Notes: a model not told the origin generated them from the sequence alone. A stretch of 64,000 nt of DNA from Tepidanaerobacter acetatoxydans Re1 (GCF_000328765.2 NC_019954.2:1306501-1370500), one strand, 5' to 3'. Shown: positions 19,430 to 29,071, numbered from the stretch's first letter. Translations and numbers: made by a program.

Positions 19430-21103
19430 TTGTCAAAAAATGAACAAGACAAATTACTTATCATTCCCTTGGGTGGGATGGGTGAGATAGGTAAAAATAT
19501 GACAGTTATTCAGTATGGTAAAGAGATTTTGCTAATCGATTCGGGTTTAATGTTTCCCGAAGAGGAAATGCTTGGAATAGACATAGTAATTCCGGATATA
19601 ACATATCTTATTGAAAATAAAGAGTATATAAAGGGTATTCTAATAACACATGGACATGAAGACCATATTGGAGCACTCCCTTATGTACTTCAACAGATAA
19701 ATGCCCCACTATATGGAACAAAATTGACTTTAGGTTTGGTTGAAGGCAAGTTAAAGGAAACAAGGCTTAATAAAAAAAATATATCGATGAACGTAGTAAA
19801 GCCGCCAACTACTATCAATATAGGCAGTTTTGCTGTGGATTTCATCAGGGTAAATCATAGTATCCCAGATGCAGTTGGATTTGCAATTCATACACCTGTT
19901 GGCATAATTTGTCATACGGGGGATTTTAAATTAGATCAAACTCCTGTAAATGGCGAAAAAGCAGATCTTCATAAATTTGCAGAATTAGGTTCAAAGGGTG
20001 TACTTGCACTTTTGTCCGACAGCACTAATGCAGAGCGCGAAGGATATACTATGTCAGAGAAGGTAGTAGGTCATACCATTGAAGATATATTTAAAACAGT
20101 TACAGGTCGAATTATAGTAGCGACTTTTGCGTCAAATATACATCGAATTCAGCAGATTTTTGATGCCGCATATAAGAACGATAGGAAAGTGGCCGTAGTA
20201 GGCAGAAGTATGGTGAATGTGGTGAATATTGCGCTGGACTTAGGTTATCTTACCATACCCAAATCTTTATTGATGGATTTAGATGAACTAAACCGTTTGC
20301 CAAAAGAAAAAGTCGTAATAATTACCACAGGGAGTCAGGGTGAACCTATGTCTGCATTAACTCGAATGGCCATGTCTGAGCATAAAAAAGTTGAGATAAT
20401 GCCTGAAGACACAGTGCTTATTTCTGCAAGTCCCATTCCGGGAAATGAAAAATTCATAGCTAGAACGATAGACCATTTATTTAAAAAGGGTGCAAATGTT
20501 ATATACGAAGCAATATCCGGTGTTCATGTTTCAGGTCATGCAAGTCAAGAAGAATTAAAACTAATGCTGAACCTTGTAAGACCCAAATTTTTCATACCTG
20601 TTCATGGAGAATATAGGCATCTTGTCCATCATTCGCATTTAGCTATGGAAGTTGGCATTCCTTCAGAAAATATTTTCATCGTTGAGAACGGTAGAATTTT
20701 AGAATTTACTAAGGATTCATGCAAAATGGCAGGGAGGGTTACTGCCGGTAAGGTTCTTGTTGACGGTTTAGGTGTAGGGGATGTAGGAAATATAGTATTA
20801 AGGGACCGCAAACAACTTTCACAAGATGGTATTTTGATTGTTGTAGTAGCCATAGACAAGGAAACAGGTGAAGTTGTTTCAGGTCCGGATATAATCTCAA
20901 GAGGTTTTGTATATGTAAGAGAGTCTGAAGAACTTATGGAACAAGCTCGCGAAAAAGTTAAACAAGCTTTAAGAAAATGTCAGGAAGAAAATATTAGTGA
21001 ATGGTCTACAATAAAGTCTCAAGTAAGGGAACATTTAGGCAAGCTCTTGTTTGAACAGACTCGCAGAAGGCCCATGATATTACCTATTATTATGGAAGTA
21101 TGA
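19430..21103 (+). CDS. rnj: Ribonuclease J
   Basis: 557-residue metallo-beta-lactamase/beta-CASP RNase with 5'-3' exonuclease and endonuclease activity in mRNA decay. The HxHxDH motif is THGHEDHIGALP, the later metal ligand lies in CHTGDFKLD, and the beta-CASP segment includes IIVATFASNIHRIQQ and GSQGEPMSAL. Start TTG 19430 is 8 nt after GGAGGTG (TTG 19424 is too close). It is not possible to say J1 or J2. Together with RNase Y and PNPase in this window it gives the Bacillota-type RNA decay set. Confidence 0.93.
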   Translation: MSKNEQDKLLIIPLGGMGEIGKNMTVIQYGKEILLIDSGLMFPEEEMLGIDIVIPDITYLIENKEYIKGILITHGHEDHIGALPYVLQQINAPLYGTKLTLGLVEGKLKETRLNKKNISMNVVKPPTTINIGSFAVDFIRVNHSIPDAVGFAIHTPVGIICHTGDFKLDQTPVNGEKADLHKFAELGSKGVLALLSDSTNAEREGYTMSEKVVGHTIEDIFKTVTGRIIVATFASNIHRIQQIFDAAYKNDRKVAVVGRSMVNVVNIALDLGYLTIPKSLLMDLDELNRLPKEKVVIITTGSQGEPMSALTRMAMSEHKKVEIMPEDTVLISASPIPGNEKFIARTIDHLFKKGANVIYEAISGVHVSGHASQEELKLMLNLVRPKFFIPVHGEYRHLVHHSHLAMEVGIPSENIFIVENGRILEFTKDSCKMAGRVTAGKVLVDGLGVGDVGNIVLRDRKQLSQDGILIVVVAIDKETGEVVSGPDIISRGFVYVRESEELMEQAREKVKQALRKCQEENISEWSTIKSQVREHLGKLLFEQTRRRPMILPIIMEV

Positions 21104-21127
21104 CAAATCCTTTGTCATACTTCTTTT
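21095..21127 (+). terminator. Intrinsic terminator after RNase J gene
   Basis: A perfect 13-bp stem GAAGTATGACAAA (21095-21107) / TTTGTCATACTTC (21111-21123) with a 3-nt loop and TTTT tail. The left arm contains the last codons and stop of the RNase J gene. Confidence 0.85.
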
Positions 21128-21184
21128 GCATATTTATTGTAAAAGATTCAAAGAATAAAATAAACATTTAGGAAGGATGATTTA

Positions 21185-21907
21185 ATGTTACAATATGATG
21201 TTTTTTCCTGTAATGAGATTTCTGCTAAAAATCAAAACATGCAGACATCTGAAGATACTGCAACTGAAACACTACAGCAATTGGGCCAGCTTGAAATACC
21301 GAAGATGGAAAGTAACTTCTATTCAATTACTATAGTAGGACAAATTGAAGGCCATATAGTGCTACCGCCGCAGAATAAAACTACTAAATATGAGCATATT
21401 ATTCCACAATTGATAGCTATAGAACAAAATCCGAAGATTAAAGGCTTATTAGTTATACTAAACACTGTAGGTGGTGATGTTGAGGCAGGGCTTGCTATTG
21501 CAGAAATGATTGTAGGTATGACAAAACCCACAGTATCTTTAGTTTTAGGCGGAGGGCATAGCATTGGTGTACCTATAGCGGTGGCTAGTGATTACTCTTT
21601 CATAGCCGAAACTGCTACTATGACTATTCATCCTATACGGCTTACAGGGCTTGTGATAGGCGTCCCACAAACATATGAATATTTGGATAAAATGCAGGAC
21701 CGAGTCATAAAATTTATTGTTGAACATTCTAAAATTGGTGAAGAATCCTTTAGAGAGTTGATGTTTAGCACAGGTAAACTTGCTCGAGATATAGGAACTG
21801 TGTTAGTAGGTTCAGATGCCGTAAAATGTGGATTAATTGATGAGGTTGGAGGAATTGGTGCTGCCATAAAAAAATTAGAAGAAATAATTAAACTAGTTAA
21901 CAATTAA
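21185..21907 (+). CDS. tepA: ClpP-like serine protease TepA/YmfB
   Basis: 240 residues with a Clp/crotonase fold, cytoplasmic. Family signature: an oxyanion-type stretch [10 protein letters not shown], probable nucleophile Ser in GGGHSIG, His in TIHPIR, and Asp in [12 protein letters not shown]. The first 45 residues are low-complexity and polar. TepA proteins lie before ftsK/spoIIIE in spore formers, as here, and have been linked to translocation of exported or spore proteins. AGGAAGGATGA precedes ATG 21185. Confidence 0.85.
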   Translation: MLQYDVFSCNEISAKNQNMQTSEDTATETLQQLGQLEIPKMESNFYSITIVGQIEGHIVLPPQNKTTKYEHIIPQLIAIEQNPKIKGLLVILNTVGGDVEAGLAIAEMIVGMTKPTVSLVLGGGHSIGVPIAVASDYSFIAETATMTIHPIRLTGLVIGVPQTYEYLDKMQDRVIKFIVEHSKIGEESFRELMFSTGKLARDIGTVLVGSDAVKCGLIDEVGGIGAAIKKLEEIIKLVNN

Positions 21908-21927
21908 ATGTTTATGAGGTGATTTTA

Positions 21928-22143
21928 TTGCTGTTATATACAACAATGCCTTTAGAAATCGTTCTTGATGGAATATATAAAGAGCATGAATATAAAGAGA
22001 TTGATACTAATGGAGTAAAATTGATTGTAGAATGTATAGGGATAAATCAAGGTAAGATAGTAAGGCTTATCAGTAGCAACCCTCAGGATTTTTTAAATCC
22101 AAACTTTTTTCCAGGGAAAATAATAACATTTTCTCTTCAATAG
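21928..22143 (+). CDS. ylzJ: YlzJ-like small protein
   Basis: 71 residues beginning LLYTTMPLEIVLDG, the YlzJ-like family start. YlzJ lies between tepA and ftsK in Bacillus as here. Function unknown; no membrane segment. Start TTG 21928 is 5 nt after AGGTGA; the earlier in-frame GTG 21919 is part of the ribosome binding site. The stop codon abuts a terminator hairpin. Confidence 0.75.
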   Translation: MLLYTTMPLEIVLDGIYKEHEYKEIDTNGVKLIVECIGINQGKIVRLISSNPQDFLNPNFFPGKIITFSLQ

Positions 22144-22161
22144 ACCTTATGGTCTTTTTTT
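22142..22161 (+). terminator. Short intrinsic terminator after ylzJ
   Basis: AGACC (22142-22146) / GGTCT (22151-22155) with a 4-nt loop and a run of seven Ts. The stem is only 5 bp, so read-through into ftsK is likely. Confidence 0.6.
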
Positions 22162-22223
22162 ATATAACAAGAAAGGATTTTTTGAAGATATGGAGAATAA
22201 TAAAATTACTGAGGTGTAACGAA

Positions 22224-24404
22224 ATGGCAAAATCAACACAAAATATTAAAAATACAAAAAGCGATATTCAGTGGGAAATTAACGGACTTCTTTTAATTTC
22301 ATTTGGAGTGCTTGGGATTTTTTCAATATATACCAATGCCGTTGGCGCAGTAGGAAACTTTATAAGTAAAAACTTCAAGGGATTTGCAGGTCAAGCTGCT
22401 GTATTAATCCCTATACTAGTAATTCTTGCAGGAGTGTACTGCTTATATTATAAGAAAAAACCAAATATATCCTTCCGAACAATTGGACTTCTTATTATTT
22501 TTACAGTAACGGTCTTATTGATCCATTTAAAACCTCATGCAAACATGATCGAAAAGAATTTTATAAATCGATTGAGAACAAGTGCTGATATAGGCGTTGA
22601 AGGAGTTGGTGGTGGGATTTTAGGCGAAATAGGTTTGTCATTCCTAATAAGTATTTTTGGCACTACCGGATCTACGATACTGATGATTACTTTTGTAATT
22701 ATAGGTATTATCTTGATTACCGGAAAGCCGCTAACGGGTTTAATACAAAAAATAAAGCCATCTATTAAAAATAAGAACATTCCAATAAACCCACCATCTC
22801 AAAATAAAAATATAAAAGTTATAACTAATATGATTGATGAATCTTCTGTTTGCGAAAACGATAATAGGGGAATAGAAGAAGATGCCATTTTAAAAAACCG
22901 GGAAGAAAATCAAACTAAAAAGTTGGAAAAAGATAGAGAAGTTAAGGAAGAACCAATTATTATAAATGGCGACAATGACGAGGAAAAAAAATACAAACTA
23001 CCTCCCGTATCTTTGCTGCATAAAAATACTATCAAACAAGGTGGTTTCAGTGAAAAAGAATTATTAAACAGTGCACAAACACTCGAAAACACATTAGAAA
23101 GTTTTGGCTTACAGGCGAAGGTAATACAGGTTAATTGCGGCCCAACTATTACGAGGTTTGAAGTGCAGCCGTCTCCAGGCACAAAAGTTAGCCGAATTGT
23201 TAACTTAGCAGATGATATAGCTTTAAGCTTGGCTGCCTCTGATGTTAGGATAGAAGCTCCTATTCCCGGAAAAGCAGCAATTGGTATAGAAGTTCCAAAC
23301 AAAGCTAAATCTCCTGTATATTTACGAGACGTACTAGAATCGACAGAATTTCGTACATCCATATCCAAATTGACTATAGCGTTGGGTAAGGACATAGGTG
23401 GAAATCCTATGGTTACAGATTTGTCAGAGATGCCTCATCTTCTAATTGCAGGAGCAACCGGTTCAGGCAAAAGTGTTTGTATAAATTCAATTATTTCCAG
23501 CATTTTATACAAAGCTTACCCTAATGAGGTAAAGTTTATGATGATAGATCCAAAGGTTGTCGAATTGGCAGTATATGATGGTATACCACATTTATTAACT
23601 CCTGTAGTCACAGATGCTAAAAAGGCTGCTGTGGCACTAAATTGGATGGTAACAGAAATGGAAAGAAGGTACCAAGCCTTTGCGAAAGAAGGTGTCCGAG
23701 AAATAGCAAGGTATAATGAAGTAAACAATGAAAAGCCAATGCCTAAAATATTGGTAATAATTGATGAATTAGCTGATTTAATGATGGTTTCTCCACGGGA
23801 AGTCGAAGATAGCATATGCCGGCTTGCTCAGATGGCAAGAGCTGCCGGTATACATTTGGTGGTGGCTACTCAGAGACCCTCTGTAGACATAATAACAGGT
23901 CTGATTAAGGCTAATATTCCATCTAGAATTTCCTTTGCTGTCTCTTCACAAATAGATTCTAGAACCATACTTGATATATCCGGTGCCGAGAAACTACTTG
24001 GTAAAGGAGATATGCTTTTCTTTCCAGTTGGGGCATCTAAGCCAACTAGAATTCAAGGGGCTTATATATCAGAAGAAGAAGTTGAAAATTTGGTAGATTT
24101 TAGCAAGAAACAAAGAGAACCTAAATACGAAAAAAATCTTTCCGACTTTAATGAAATAGAGGTTGATAATAAAAGGCATGAAGAATCTGATGAGTTATTC
24201 CATGAGGCTGTATCATTGGTGTTGGATAGCGGTCAGGCTTCTATTTCTATGTTGCAACGGAGGTTAAGAATAGGATATGCCCGTGCGGCAAGACTTATCG
24301 ATGAAATGGAGGAATGCGGATTTATAGGCGGATATGAAGGTACTAAACCTAGGGAAATCTTAATTACCAAAGAATATTTCGATGAATACATTAATAACCA
24401 ATAA
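22224..24404 (+). CDS. ftsK: FtsK/SpoIIIE DNA translocase
   Basis: 726-residue hexameric DNA pump for chromosome segregation, at the division or sporulation septum. Four transmembrane segments (about 25-180), a charged linker (about 190-270), the motor domain with Walker A GATGSGKSVC (about 410) and Walker B VIIDELADLM, and a C-terminal winged-helix gamma domain (from about 655) that reads DNA polarity sequences. ATG 22224, 7 nt after GAGGTG, is preferred over an upstream in-frame start that would add a 25-residue extension overlapping the terminator region. Confidence 0.95.
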   Translation: MAKSTQNIKNTKSDIQWEINGLLLISFGVLGIFSIYTNAVGAVGNFISKNFKGFAGQAAVLIPILVILAGVYCLYYKKKPNISFRTIGLLIIFTVTVLLIHLKPHANMIEKNFINRLRTSADIGVEGVGGGILGEIGLSFLISIFGTTGSTILMITFVIIGIILITGKPLTGLIQKIKPSIKNKNIPINPPSQNKNIKVITNMIDESSVCENDNRGIEEDAILKNREENQTKKLEKDREVKEEPIIINGDNDEEKKYKLPPVSLLHKNTIKQGGFSEKELLNSAQTLENTLESFGLQAKVIQVNCGPTITRFEVQPSPGTKVSRIVNLADDIALSLAASDVRIEAPIPGKAAIGIEVPNKAKSPVYLRDVLESTEFRTSISKLTIALGKDIGGNPMVTDLSEMPHLLIAGATGSGKSVCINSIISSILYKAYPNEVKFMMIDPKVVELAVYDGIPHLLTPVVTDAKKAAVALNWMVTEMERRYQAFAKEGVREIARYNEVNNEKPMPKILVIIDELADLMMVSPREVEDSICRLAQMARAAGIHLVVATQRPSVDIITGLIKANIPSRISFAVSSQIDSRTILDISGAEKLLGKGDMLFFPVGASKPTRIQGAYISEEEVENLVDFSKKQREPKYEKNLSDFNEIEVDNKRHEESDELFHEAVSLVLDSGQASISMLQRRLRIGYARAARLIDEMEECGFIGGYEGTKPREILITKEYFDEYINNQ

Positions 24405-24497
24405 ATTTTCTAAGAAGGGCCAAATATATTAAATCAAAGTGTCATTTTATCTTAAATTTAAATTTGAAAAAGATCAGAACAGGAGGGGGCGGAAAAA

Positions 24498-25382
24498 CTG
24501 AGCTATGACATTAATAACATCAAAACTCCAACAGAACTTGGTACGTATTTAAAAAGCGCTAGAGAACAAGCAAATATATCTATGGAACAAATACAAAAAG
24601 AAACAAAAATAAGAACAAAATACTTAACGGCTATTGAAAATGGTGATTTTTCCGTGATACCAGGTGGTGATGTTTATGTTAAAGGCTTTCTAAAAAATTA
24701 TGCTGATACCATAGGCCTTGATTCCAGTGTAGTTATTGAACTTTATAAAAAGGTAACTGGTAAAGAAAATGAAAATGAAAATGAAAATGAAAATGAAAAT
24801 GATGAAACAGACTCGACTGCTTCATTAACACAAGATTCGGCAAAGGTGGACGATTTATCCGGTAAACCAAAGCATAAAATCGTTAGCATTGCTGTCCTAT
24901 TAGTAATATTTTTGATATTAGCAGTGACATTTATAAAAGCATTTAAGCCAAAGCATTCTCAGCATGAAACAAAACCACCTATGTCTCAAAGCTTACCTGA
25001 AGATGAAACCAACAAACCAGATGTTGAAGATACTACACATAGTATAGAAGACTTAAATGATGTAGAGGATACAAAGGATGCAGAAGTAATAGTAGAGGTA
25101 ACAGAAGATTCAAAGCAGCAAACAGTATATGTTGTTGATGATGATTTTGTCGAAGTAACCATGAATGTTACAGACGGCAGATGCTGGATTTCTGTTATAA
25201 AAGACGGTATTGCCGACTTTGAAGGAACTTTAAATACAGGAGAAACGAAAACATGGAGAGCAGAAAAAGATATTAGTATAAGAATAGGCAACCCTCCTGT
25301 GATTAATTTAGTGATTAACGGTAAAGACTTTGGAAGGCCTACGGGAGAAACCCGAAACTTTATTTTCAAGAGAAGAACTTAA
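24498..25382 (+). CDS. RodZ-like HTH membrane protein, probable CTG start
   Basis: 294 residues: N-terminal Cro-type HTH (TPTELGTYLKSAREQANISM onward, about 10-75), an acidic low-complexity linker with six Glu-Asn pairs, one transmembrane helix (about 128-150), another acidic linker, and a C-terminal DUF4115-like beta domain (about 215-294) outside the membrane. This matches RodZ/YmfM, which links MreB to the wall machinery. The HTH starts well before the first ATG (24582). The only in-frame start near the strong AGGAGGGGG (24481-24489) is CTG 24498, 8 nt downstream. Usual place after ftsK. Confidence 0.82.
   Translation: MSYDINNIKTPTELGTYLKSAREQANISMEQIQKETKIRTKYLTAIENGDFSVIPGGDVYVKGFLKNYADTIGLDSSVVIELYKKVTGKENENENENENENDETDSTASLTQDSAKVDDLSGKPKHKIVSIAVLLVIFLILAVTFIKAFKPKHSQHETKPPMSQSLPEDETNKPDVEDTTHSIEDLNDVEDTKDAEVIVEVTEDSKQQTVYVVDDDFVEVTMNVTDGRCWISVIKDGIADFEGTLNTGETKTWRAEKDISIRIGNPPVINLVINGKDFGRPTGETRNFIFKRRT
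24765..24800 (+). repeat. Six tandem GAAAAT hexanucleotides
   Basis: Six perfect copies of GAAAAT in frame inside the RodZ-like gene, encoding (Glu-Asn)6. Unit length is a multiple of three, so copy number changes would lengthen or shorten the linker without a frameshift. Confidence 0.95.
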
Positions 25383-25408
25383 AAAGTTCTTCTCTTGATT
25401 TTATTTTA
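25366..25408 (+). terminator. Strong intrinsic terminator after RodZ-like gene
   Basis: A perfect 15-bp stem TCAAGAGAAGAACTT (25366-25380) / AAGTTCTTCTCTTGA (25384-25398), 3-nt loop, then TTTTATTTTAT. Overlaps the stop codon. Confidence 0.85.
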
Positions 25409-25471
25409 TATTTCACTTTTAGTTCCAATACGGGATTATAAGTGAATAAAAAATTAGTGAACTTATATATC

Positions 25472-25500
25472 TTTACACATAGTTGTAAAATAAGTATACT
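25472..25500 (+). promoter_or_regulatory. SigA-type promoter of rimO
   Basis: TTTACA (25472-25477), 17-bp spacer, TATACT (25495-25500), in the 157-bp gap between the previous terminator and rimO. Confidence 0.65.
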
Positions 25501-25539
25501 ATTAATGTATAATTTTGCTGTATTATCAGGAGGAGAAAA

Positions 25540-26865
25540 TTGGCGATAAAAATAGGTTTCATATCATTAGGCTGCGATAAAAATCTTGTTGATTCGGAAT
25601 ATATGCTGGGTATACTTAAAAAACATAATTACACCATCACAAATAATGAAAATGAAGCACAAATCATAATAATTAATACTTGTGGTTTTATTAAAGAGGC
25701 TAAACAAGAGTCTATAGATACGATTCTAGAAATGGCTCAACTTAAAAAACTCGGTAAATGTAGATTGCTTATAGCTACAGGGTGCCTTGCTCAGCGGTAT
25801 AAAAGCGAGTTATTGACAGAAATACCTGAGCTTGATGCAGTTATAGGCACGGGTGATTTTGATAAAATATGTGAAGTAATTCAACAACTAGATTCAAATA
25901 AAATTAACCTTACCAATAATTATAGTTTCATTGATTATGATGTTCATAGTCGTGTAAGAATTTATCCTTATACTTCTTTTGTAAAGATAGCCGAGGGATG
26001 CGATAATTATTGCTCATATTGTGCGATTCCATTTATAAGGGGCTCATATCGAAGCAGAAAGATTGAAGCTATCAAAGAAGAAGTTAAAATTCTTGTTGCT
26101 CAAGGAGTTAAAGAAATAAATCTTGTGGCTCAGGACACCACAAACTATGGAGTTGATATTTATGGACGACCGTCACTTCCTGAATTATTGCAAGAACTTA
26201 TAAAAATAGATGGAGAATACTTGATAAGGATTTTATATGCATATCCAACAAATATTAATAAGGAACTATTAGATGTAATGCTGAGCAGTAAAAAAATAGC
26301 GAATTATCTAGATATACCTTTACAGCATTTTAATGATAGGATTTTACGACTTATGGGCAGACCTACTAATAGCCAATCCATAATTACACTCATAGATAAT
26401 ATAAGAAGCAGGTTGCCTGAAATAACTTTAAGAACAACTTTTATAGTTGGCTTTCCTACTGAAACAGAAGCTGAATATGAGCAACTGCTTGACTTTATAA
26501 GGGAATATAAATTTGATAAGGTAGGAGTTTTTAAGTATTCTCAAGAAGAGGATACTGTTGCAGCTGCACTTATGCCACAGATATCTGAGAAAATTAAGCA
26601 GAAAAGATATAACAAACTAATGAAGGTTCAAAACTCTATTTCAAAAATAAAAAATCAAAGATTCAAAGGAAAGATTCTTAATGTATTGATCGAAGGCTAT
26701 GATCAGGCAAATCAAATATTTATTGGTCGTTCTGAAAATGATGCTCCTTTTGTTGATGGAATAGTTAAAGTTTTATGCGGTAACGGCAACTGTGAATTAG
26801 GTCAAATATATCCAGTAAAGATTCTAGAAACTTATGAATATGATTTATTAGGAAAATTGCAGTAG
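25540..26865 (+). CDS. rimO: Ribosomal protein S12 methylthiotransferase
   Basis: 441-residue radical SAM enzyme that adds a methylthio group to the conserved Asp of S12. N-terminal UPF0004 domain with three Cys (SLGCDKN, NTCGF, TGCLAQRY), radical SAM motif C-x3-C-x2-C (CDNYCSYC, about 150-157), C-terminal TRAM domain. The CDKNLVDSE start and the TGDFDKI stretch mark RimO rather than MiaB, whose gene is separate at 57.4 kb. TTG start with AGGAGGAG. Confidence 0.93.
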   Translation: MAIKIGFISLGCDKNLVDSEYMLGILKKHNYTITNNENEAQIIIINTCGFIKEAKQESIDTILEMAQLKKLGKCRLLIATGCLAQRYKSELLTEIPELDAVIGTGDFDKICEVIQQLDSNKINLTNNYSFIDYDVHSRVRIYPYTSFVKIAEGCDNYCSYCAIPFIRGSYRSRKIEAIKEEVKILVAQGVKEINLVAQDTTNYGVDIYGRPSLPELLQELIKIDGEYLIRILYAYPTNINKELLDVMLSSKKIANYLDIPLQHFNDRILRLMGRPTNSQSIITLIDNIRSRLPEITLRTTFIVGFPTETEAEYEQLLDFIREYKFDKVGVFKYSQEEDTVAAALMPQISEKIKQKRYNKLMKVQNSISKIKNQRFKGKILNVLIEGYDQANQIFIGRSENDAPFVDGIVKVLCGNGNCELGQIYPVKILETYEYDLLGKLQ

Positions 26866-26942
26866 GGAATCTAAGTTACCGCGTTATTGGCTTAATATCT
26901 TTGTAAAAAAAGTTCAGATTGTCCATTTAAAATAAAAACTAG

Positions 26943-26970
26943 AAGGCATTGCTAAAAGATGCCTTTTTTT
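26943..26970 (+). terminator. Intrinsic terminator after rimO
   Basis: AAGGCAT (26943-26949) / ATGCCTT (26959-26965), 9-nt loop, then Ts. A perfect TATAAT-like box (26997-27002) follows before the next gene but has no convincing -35 partner. Confidence 0.8.
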
Positions 26971-27036
26971 CAAAGGACAATTAAAAAATGGTATGCTATA
27001 ATAATATTATGTAAACAATTGTGAGGTGAACGTTTA

Positions 27037-27573
27037 TTGAGTCATGATAGATACAAGATTTTTCGAATAATAGTTATTTCTATCATCTTCTTGCTATTAA
27101 TGTTAGCATTTCAATGGTATTATACTAAAAATGTCATGACAAAAACTTTAGAAAAGGAATTACTTCAAAATAGGTATGTAAGTAATATCAAAATAAAAGA
27201 AGGGAAAGAAAAAATTACTGTAGATGTTACTTTTAAAAATGTGGATAATTTAATGGAGGCTTACAGTACAATACACGGTATAATGGAACACCAGTTAAAA
27301 GGTCGACCGTTTGAATTAGAAATTGTTAATCAAGCTAATAAAGTGATAAGTGACTTATATAATAATGAGGTACAGTTTATCATATATGAAGCTTTGCAAA
27401 CTGGAAAGTTTACTGAGATGAAAGCTAGGCTTGATGAGATACAATATGCCAAAACAAAAAACACAACATTAGAGCCAGTAGAAATTAAAGTGTTTATAGA
27501 TTTAGATAATCTTTATTTACAGATAAAAGTTAACGAGTCTAGTTTTTATAAGGTAATTAGTCGAGAAGCATAA
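27037..27573 (+). CDS. Unknown single-pass membrane protein next to FtsH-like protease
   Basis: 178 residues, not recognised. One transmembrane helix near the N-terminus (about 9-28, preceded by basic residues), then an alpha/beta-looking domain of about 145 residues, probably outside the membrane. It has a short basic stretch (KIKEGKEKITVDVTFKN) and no Cys. TTG start with GAGGTGAAC. It lies 22 bp before the FtsH-like gene in the same transcript. Since that protease nearly lacks the extracytoplasmic domain of normal FtsH, this protein may serve as its partner; that is inference from size, topology and position. Confidence 0.7.
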   Translation: MSHDRYKIFRIIVISIIFLLLMLAFQWYYTKNVMTKTLEKELLQNRYVSNIKIKEGKEKITVDVTFKNVDNLMEAYSTIHGIMEHQLKGRPFELEIVNQANKVISDLYNNEVQFIIYEALQTGKFTEMKARLDEIQYAKTKNTTLEPVEIKVFIDLDNLYLQIKVNESSFYKVISREA

Positions 27574-27595
27574 GGGGAATAGGAGGAGAAGAGAA

Positions 27596-29071
27596 TTGCT
27601 GCTTGAATTTGGAATTGGCTTAGGAATAGCCTTTTTGGCATTTCTTTTAATAAATGGTATAAATGTGCTGCCGATAATTATCATGATAGGTTTTGCATAT
27701 ATGCTATTTAACATTTTAGACAGAGGAAATTTAATGAAAAATCCGGCAAGAATTATTTCTAATACTCAAGACATAACCTTTGACAAAATTGGCGGGCAAG
27801 AAGTAGCTAAAAATGAGCTGTTGGAAGCGCTAGACTTTATTAAGAACTTTGATGAAGCAAAAAAAATGGGGATTCGCCCTCTTAGAGGAATAATGTTAGT
27901 AGGAGCTCCCGGTACAGGTAAAACTCTCATGGCAAAAGCTGCTACATCATATATAGATTCAATTTTTGTTTCTGCCTCAGGAAGCGAATTTATAGAGATG
28001 TATGCCGGTGTCGGTGCACAGCGGGTTAGACAATTATTTGAAGTAGCACGTAATATGGCTAAGAAAGCATCTAAAAAACACGGTGTTGTTTTTATAGATG
28101 AAATTGAAGTCATAGCGGGTACACGAGGCAGAAATGCCAGTCATCTAGAATATGATCAAACATTAAACCAATTATTAGTTGAAATGGACGGCATTTCTTC
28201 TCATGATGATATAAATTTACTCGTTATCGCTGCAACAAATCGGCCAGATATCATTGATCCTGCACTGATGAGACCGGGCAGGTTTGACCGTATTGTAAAA
28301 GTGGATCTTCCAGATAAAGATGGAAGGCTTGAAATACTGAAATTGCATACTAAAGATAAACCACTCGATATTGATGTGGATTTAGAACAAATAGCAAAAG
28401 AAACATTTGGATTTTCTGGGGCTCATTTGGAAAATCTTTGCAATGAAGCAGCTATTTTTGCAATGAGAGAACAAAATAAAAAGATTAGTCAAAAAAATTT
28501 CATAGAGGCAATTGACAAGGTTATCATGGGTGAAAAACTTAATAGAAAGCCAACTGAAGATGAACGTAAACGAATTGCAATTCATGAGAGCGGCCATGCC
28601 TTAGTTAGTGAACATTTTAATCCTAATTCAGTTTCAACTATAACTATTACTTCCAGAGGTCAGGCTCTTGGATATATAAGGCAAACACCAGAAGATGATA
28701 TATATCTTTACACAAAACAGTATTTAGAATCACAGATAGCGGTAGCCTTAGCTGGAGCGGTAGCCGAAGAAAAATTGTTAGGAGACAGCAGTACAGGAGC
28801 ATCCAATGATTTTGAACAGGCTGTAGATTTAGCGAAAAAGATAATATTTTCTGGCATGTCTGAATTAAGTGTAGTAGATAAGGATTCACTACCTTCGGAA
28901 AAACTTCATAAAGTCATTTCAAACATATTACTGCAACAAAAATCAATAGTTGAAAATATCATAGAAGAAAAACAAGATGTTTTAAAATTAATTGTTGATT
29001 ATCTAATGGAAAATGAAAAAATAGATGGTAACAATTTTAGAAAACTACTGCTAAAATCTCAAGTAGCATAA
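27596..29071 (+). CDS. FtsH-like membrane AAA+ zinc protease, minimal loop
   Basis: 491 residues. Two hydrophobic segments in the first 45 residues with only a few residues between them, then the AAA+ module: Walker A GAPGTGKT (from G103), Walker B VVFIDEIE, second region of homology with TNRPDIIDPALMRPGRFD. The M41 peptidase domain has HESGH (H330) and the GASNDFEQA segment with the third zinc ligand. All catalytic parts are present. Typical FtsH is over 600 residues and has a roughly 70-100-residue extracytoplasmic domain between two helices; this one has almost none. TTG start after AGGAGGAG. Confidence 0.85.
   Translation: MLLEFGIGLGIAFLAFLLINGINVLPIIIMIGFAYMLFNILDRGNLMKNPARIISNTQDITFDKIGGQEVAKNELLEALDFIKNFDEAKKMGIRPLRGIMLVGAPGTGKTLMAKAATSYIDSIFVSASGSEFIEMYAGVGAQRVRQLFEVARNMAKKASKKHGVVFIDEIEVIAGTRGRNASHLEYDQTLNQLLVEMDGISSHDDINLLVIAATNRPDIIDPALMRPGRFDRIVKVDLPDKDGRLEILKLHTKDKPLDIDVDLEQIAKETFGFSGAHLENLCNEAAIFAMREQNKKISQKNFIEAIDKVIMGEKLNRKPTEDERKRIAIHESGHALVSEHFNPNSVSTITITSRGQALGYIRQTPEDDIYLYTKQYLESQIAVALAGAVAEEKLLGDSSTGASNDFEQAVDLAKKIIFSGMSELSVVDKDSLPSEKLHKVISNILLQQKSIVENIIEEKQDVLKLIVDYLMENEKIDGNNFRKLLLKSQVA

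Noticed and set aside
22910-23395. 161-codon minus-strand frame inside ftsK
   Set aside because: Serine-rich shadow of a conserved coding region with no start signal.
24765-24800. CRISPR-like repeat
   Set aside because: Short 6-bp tandem units without spacers, inside a coding frame.
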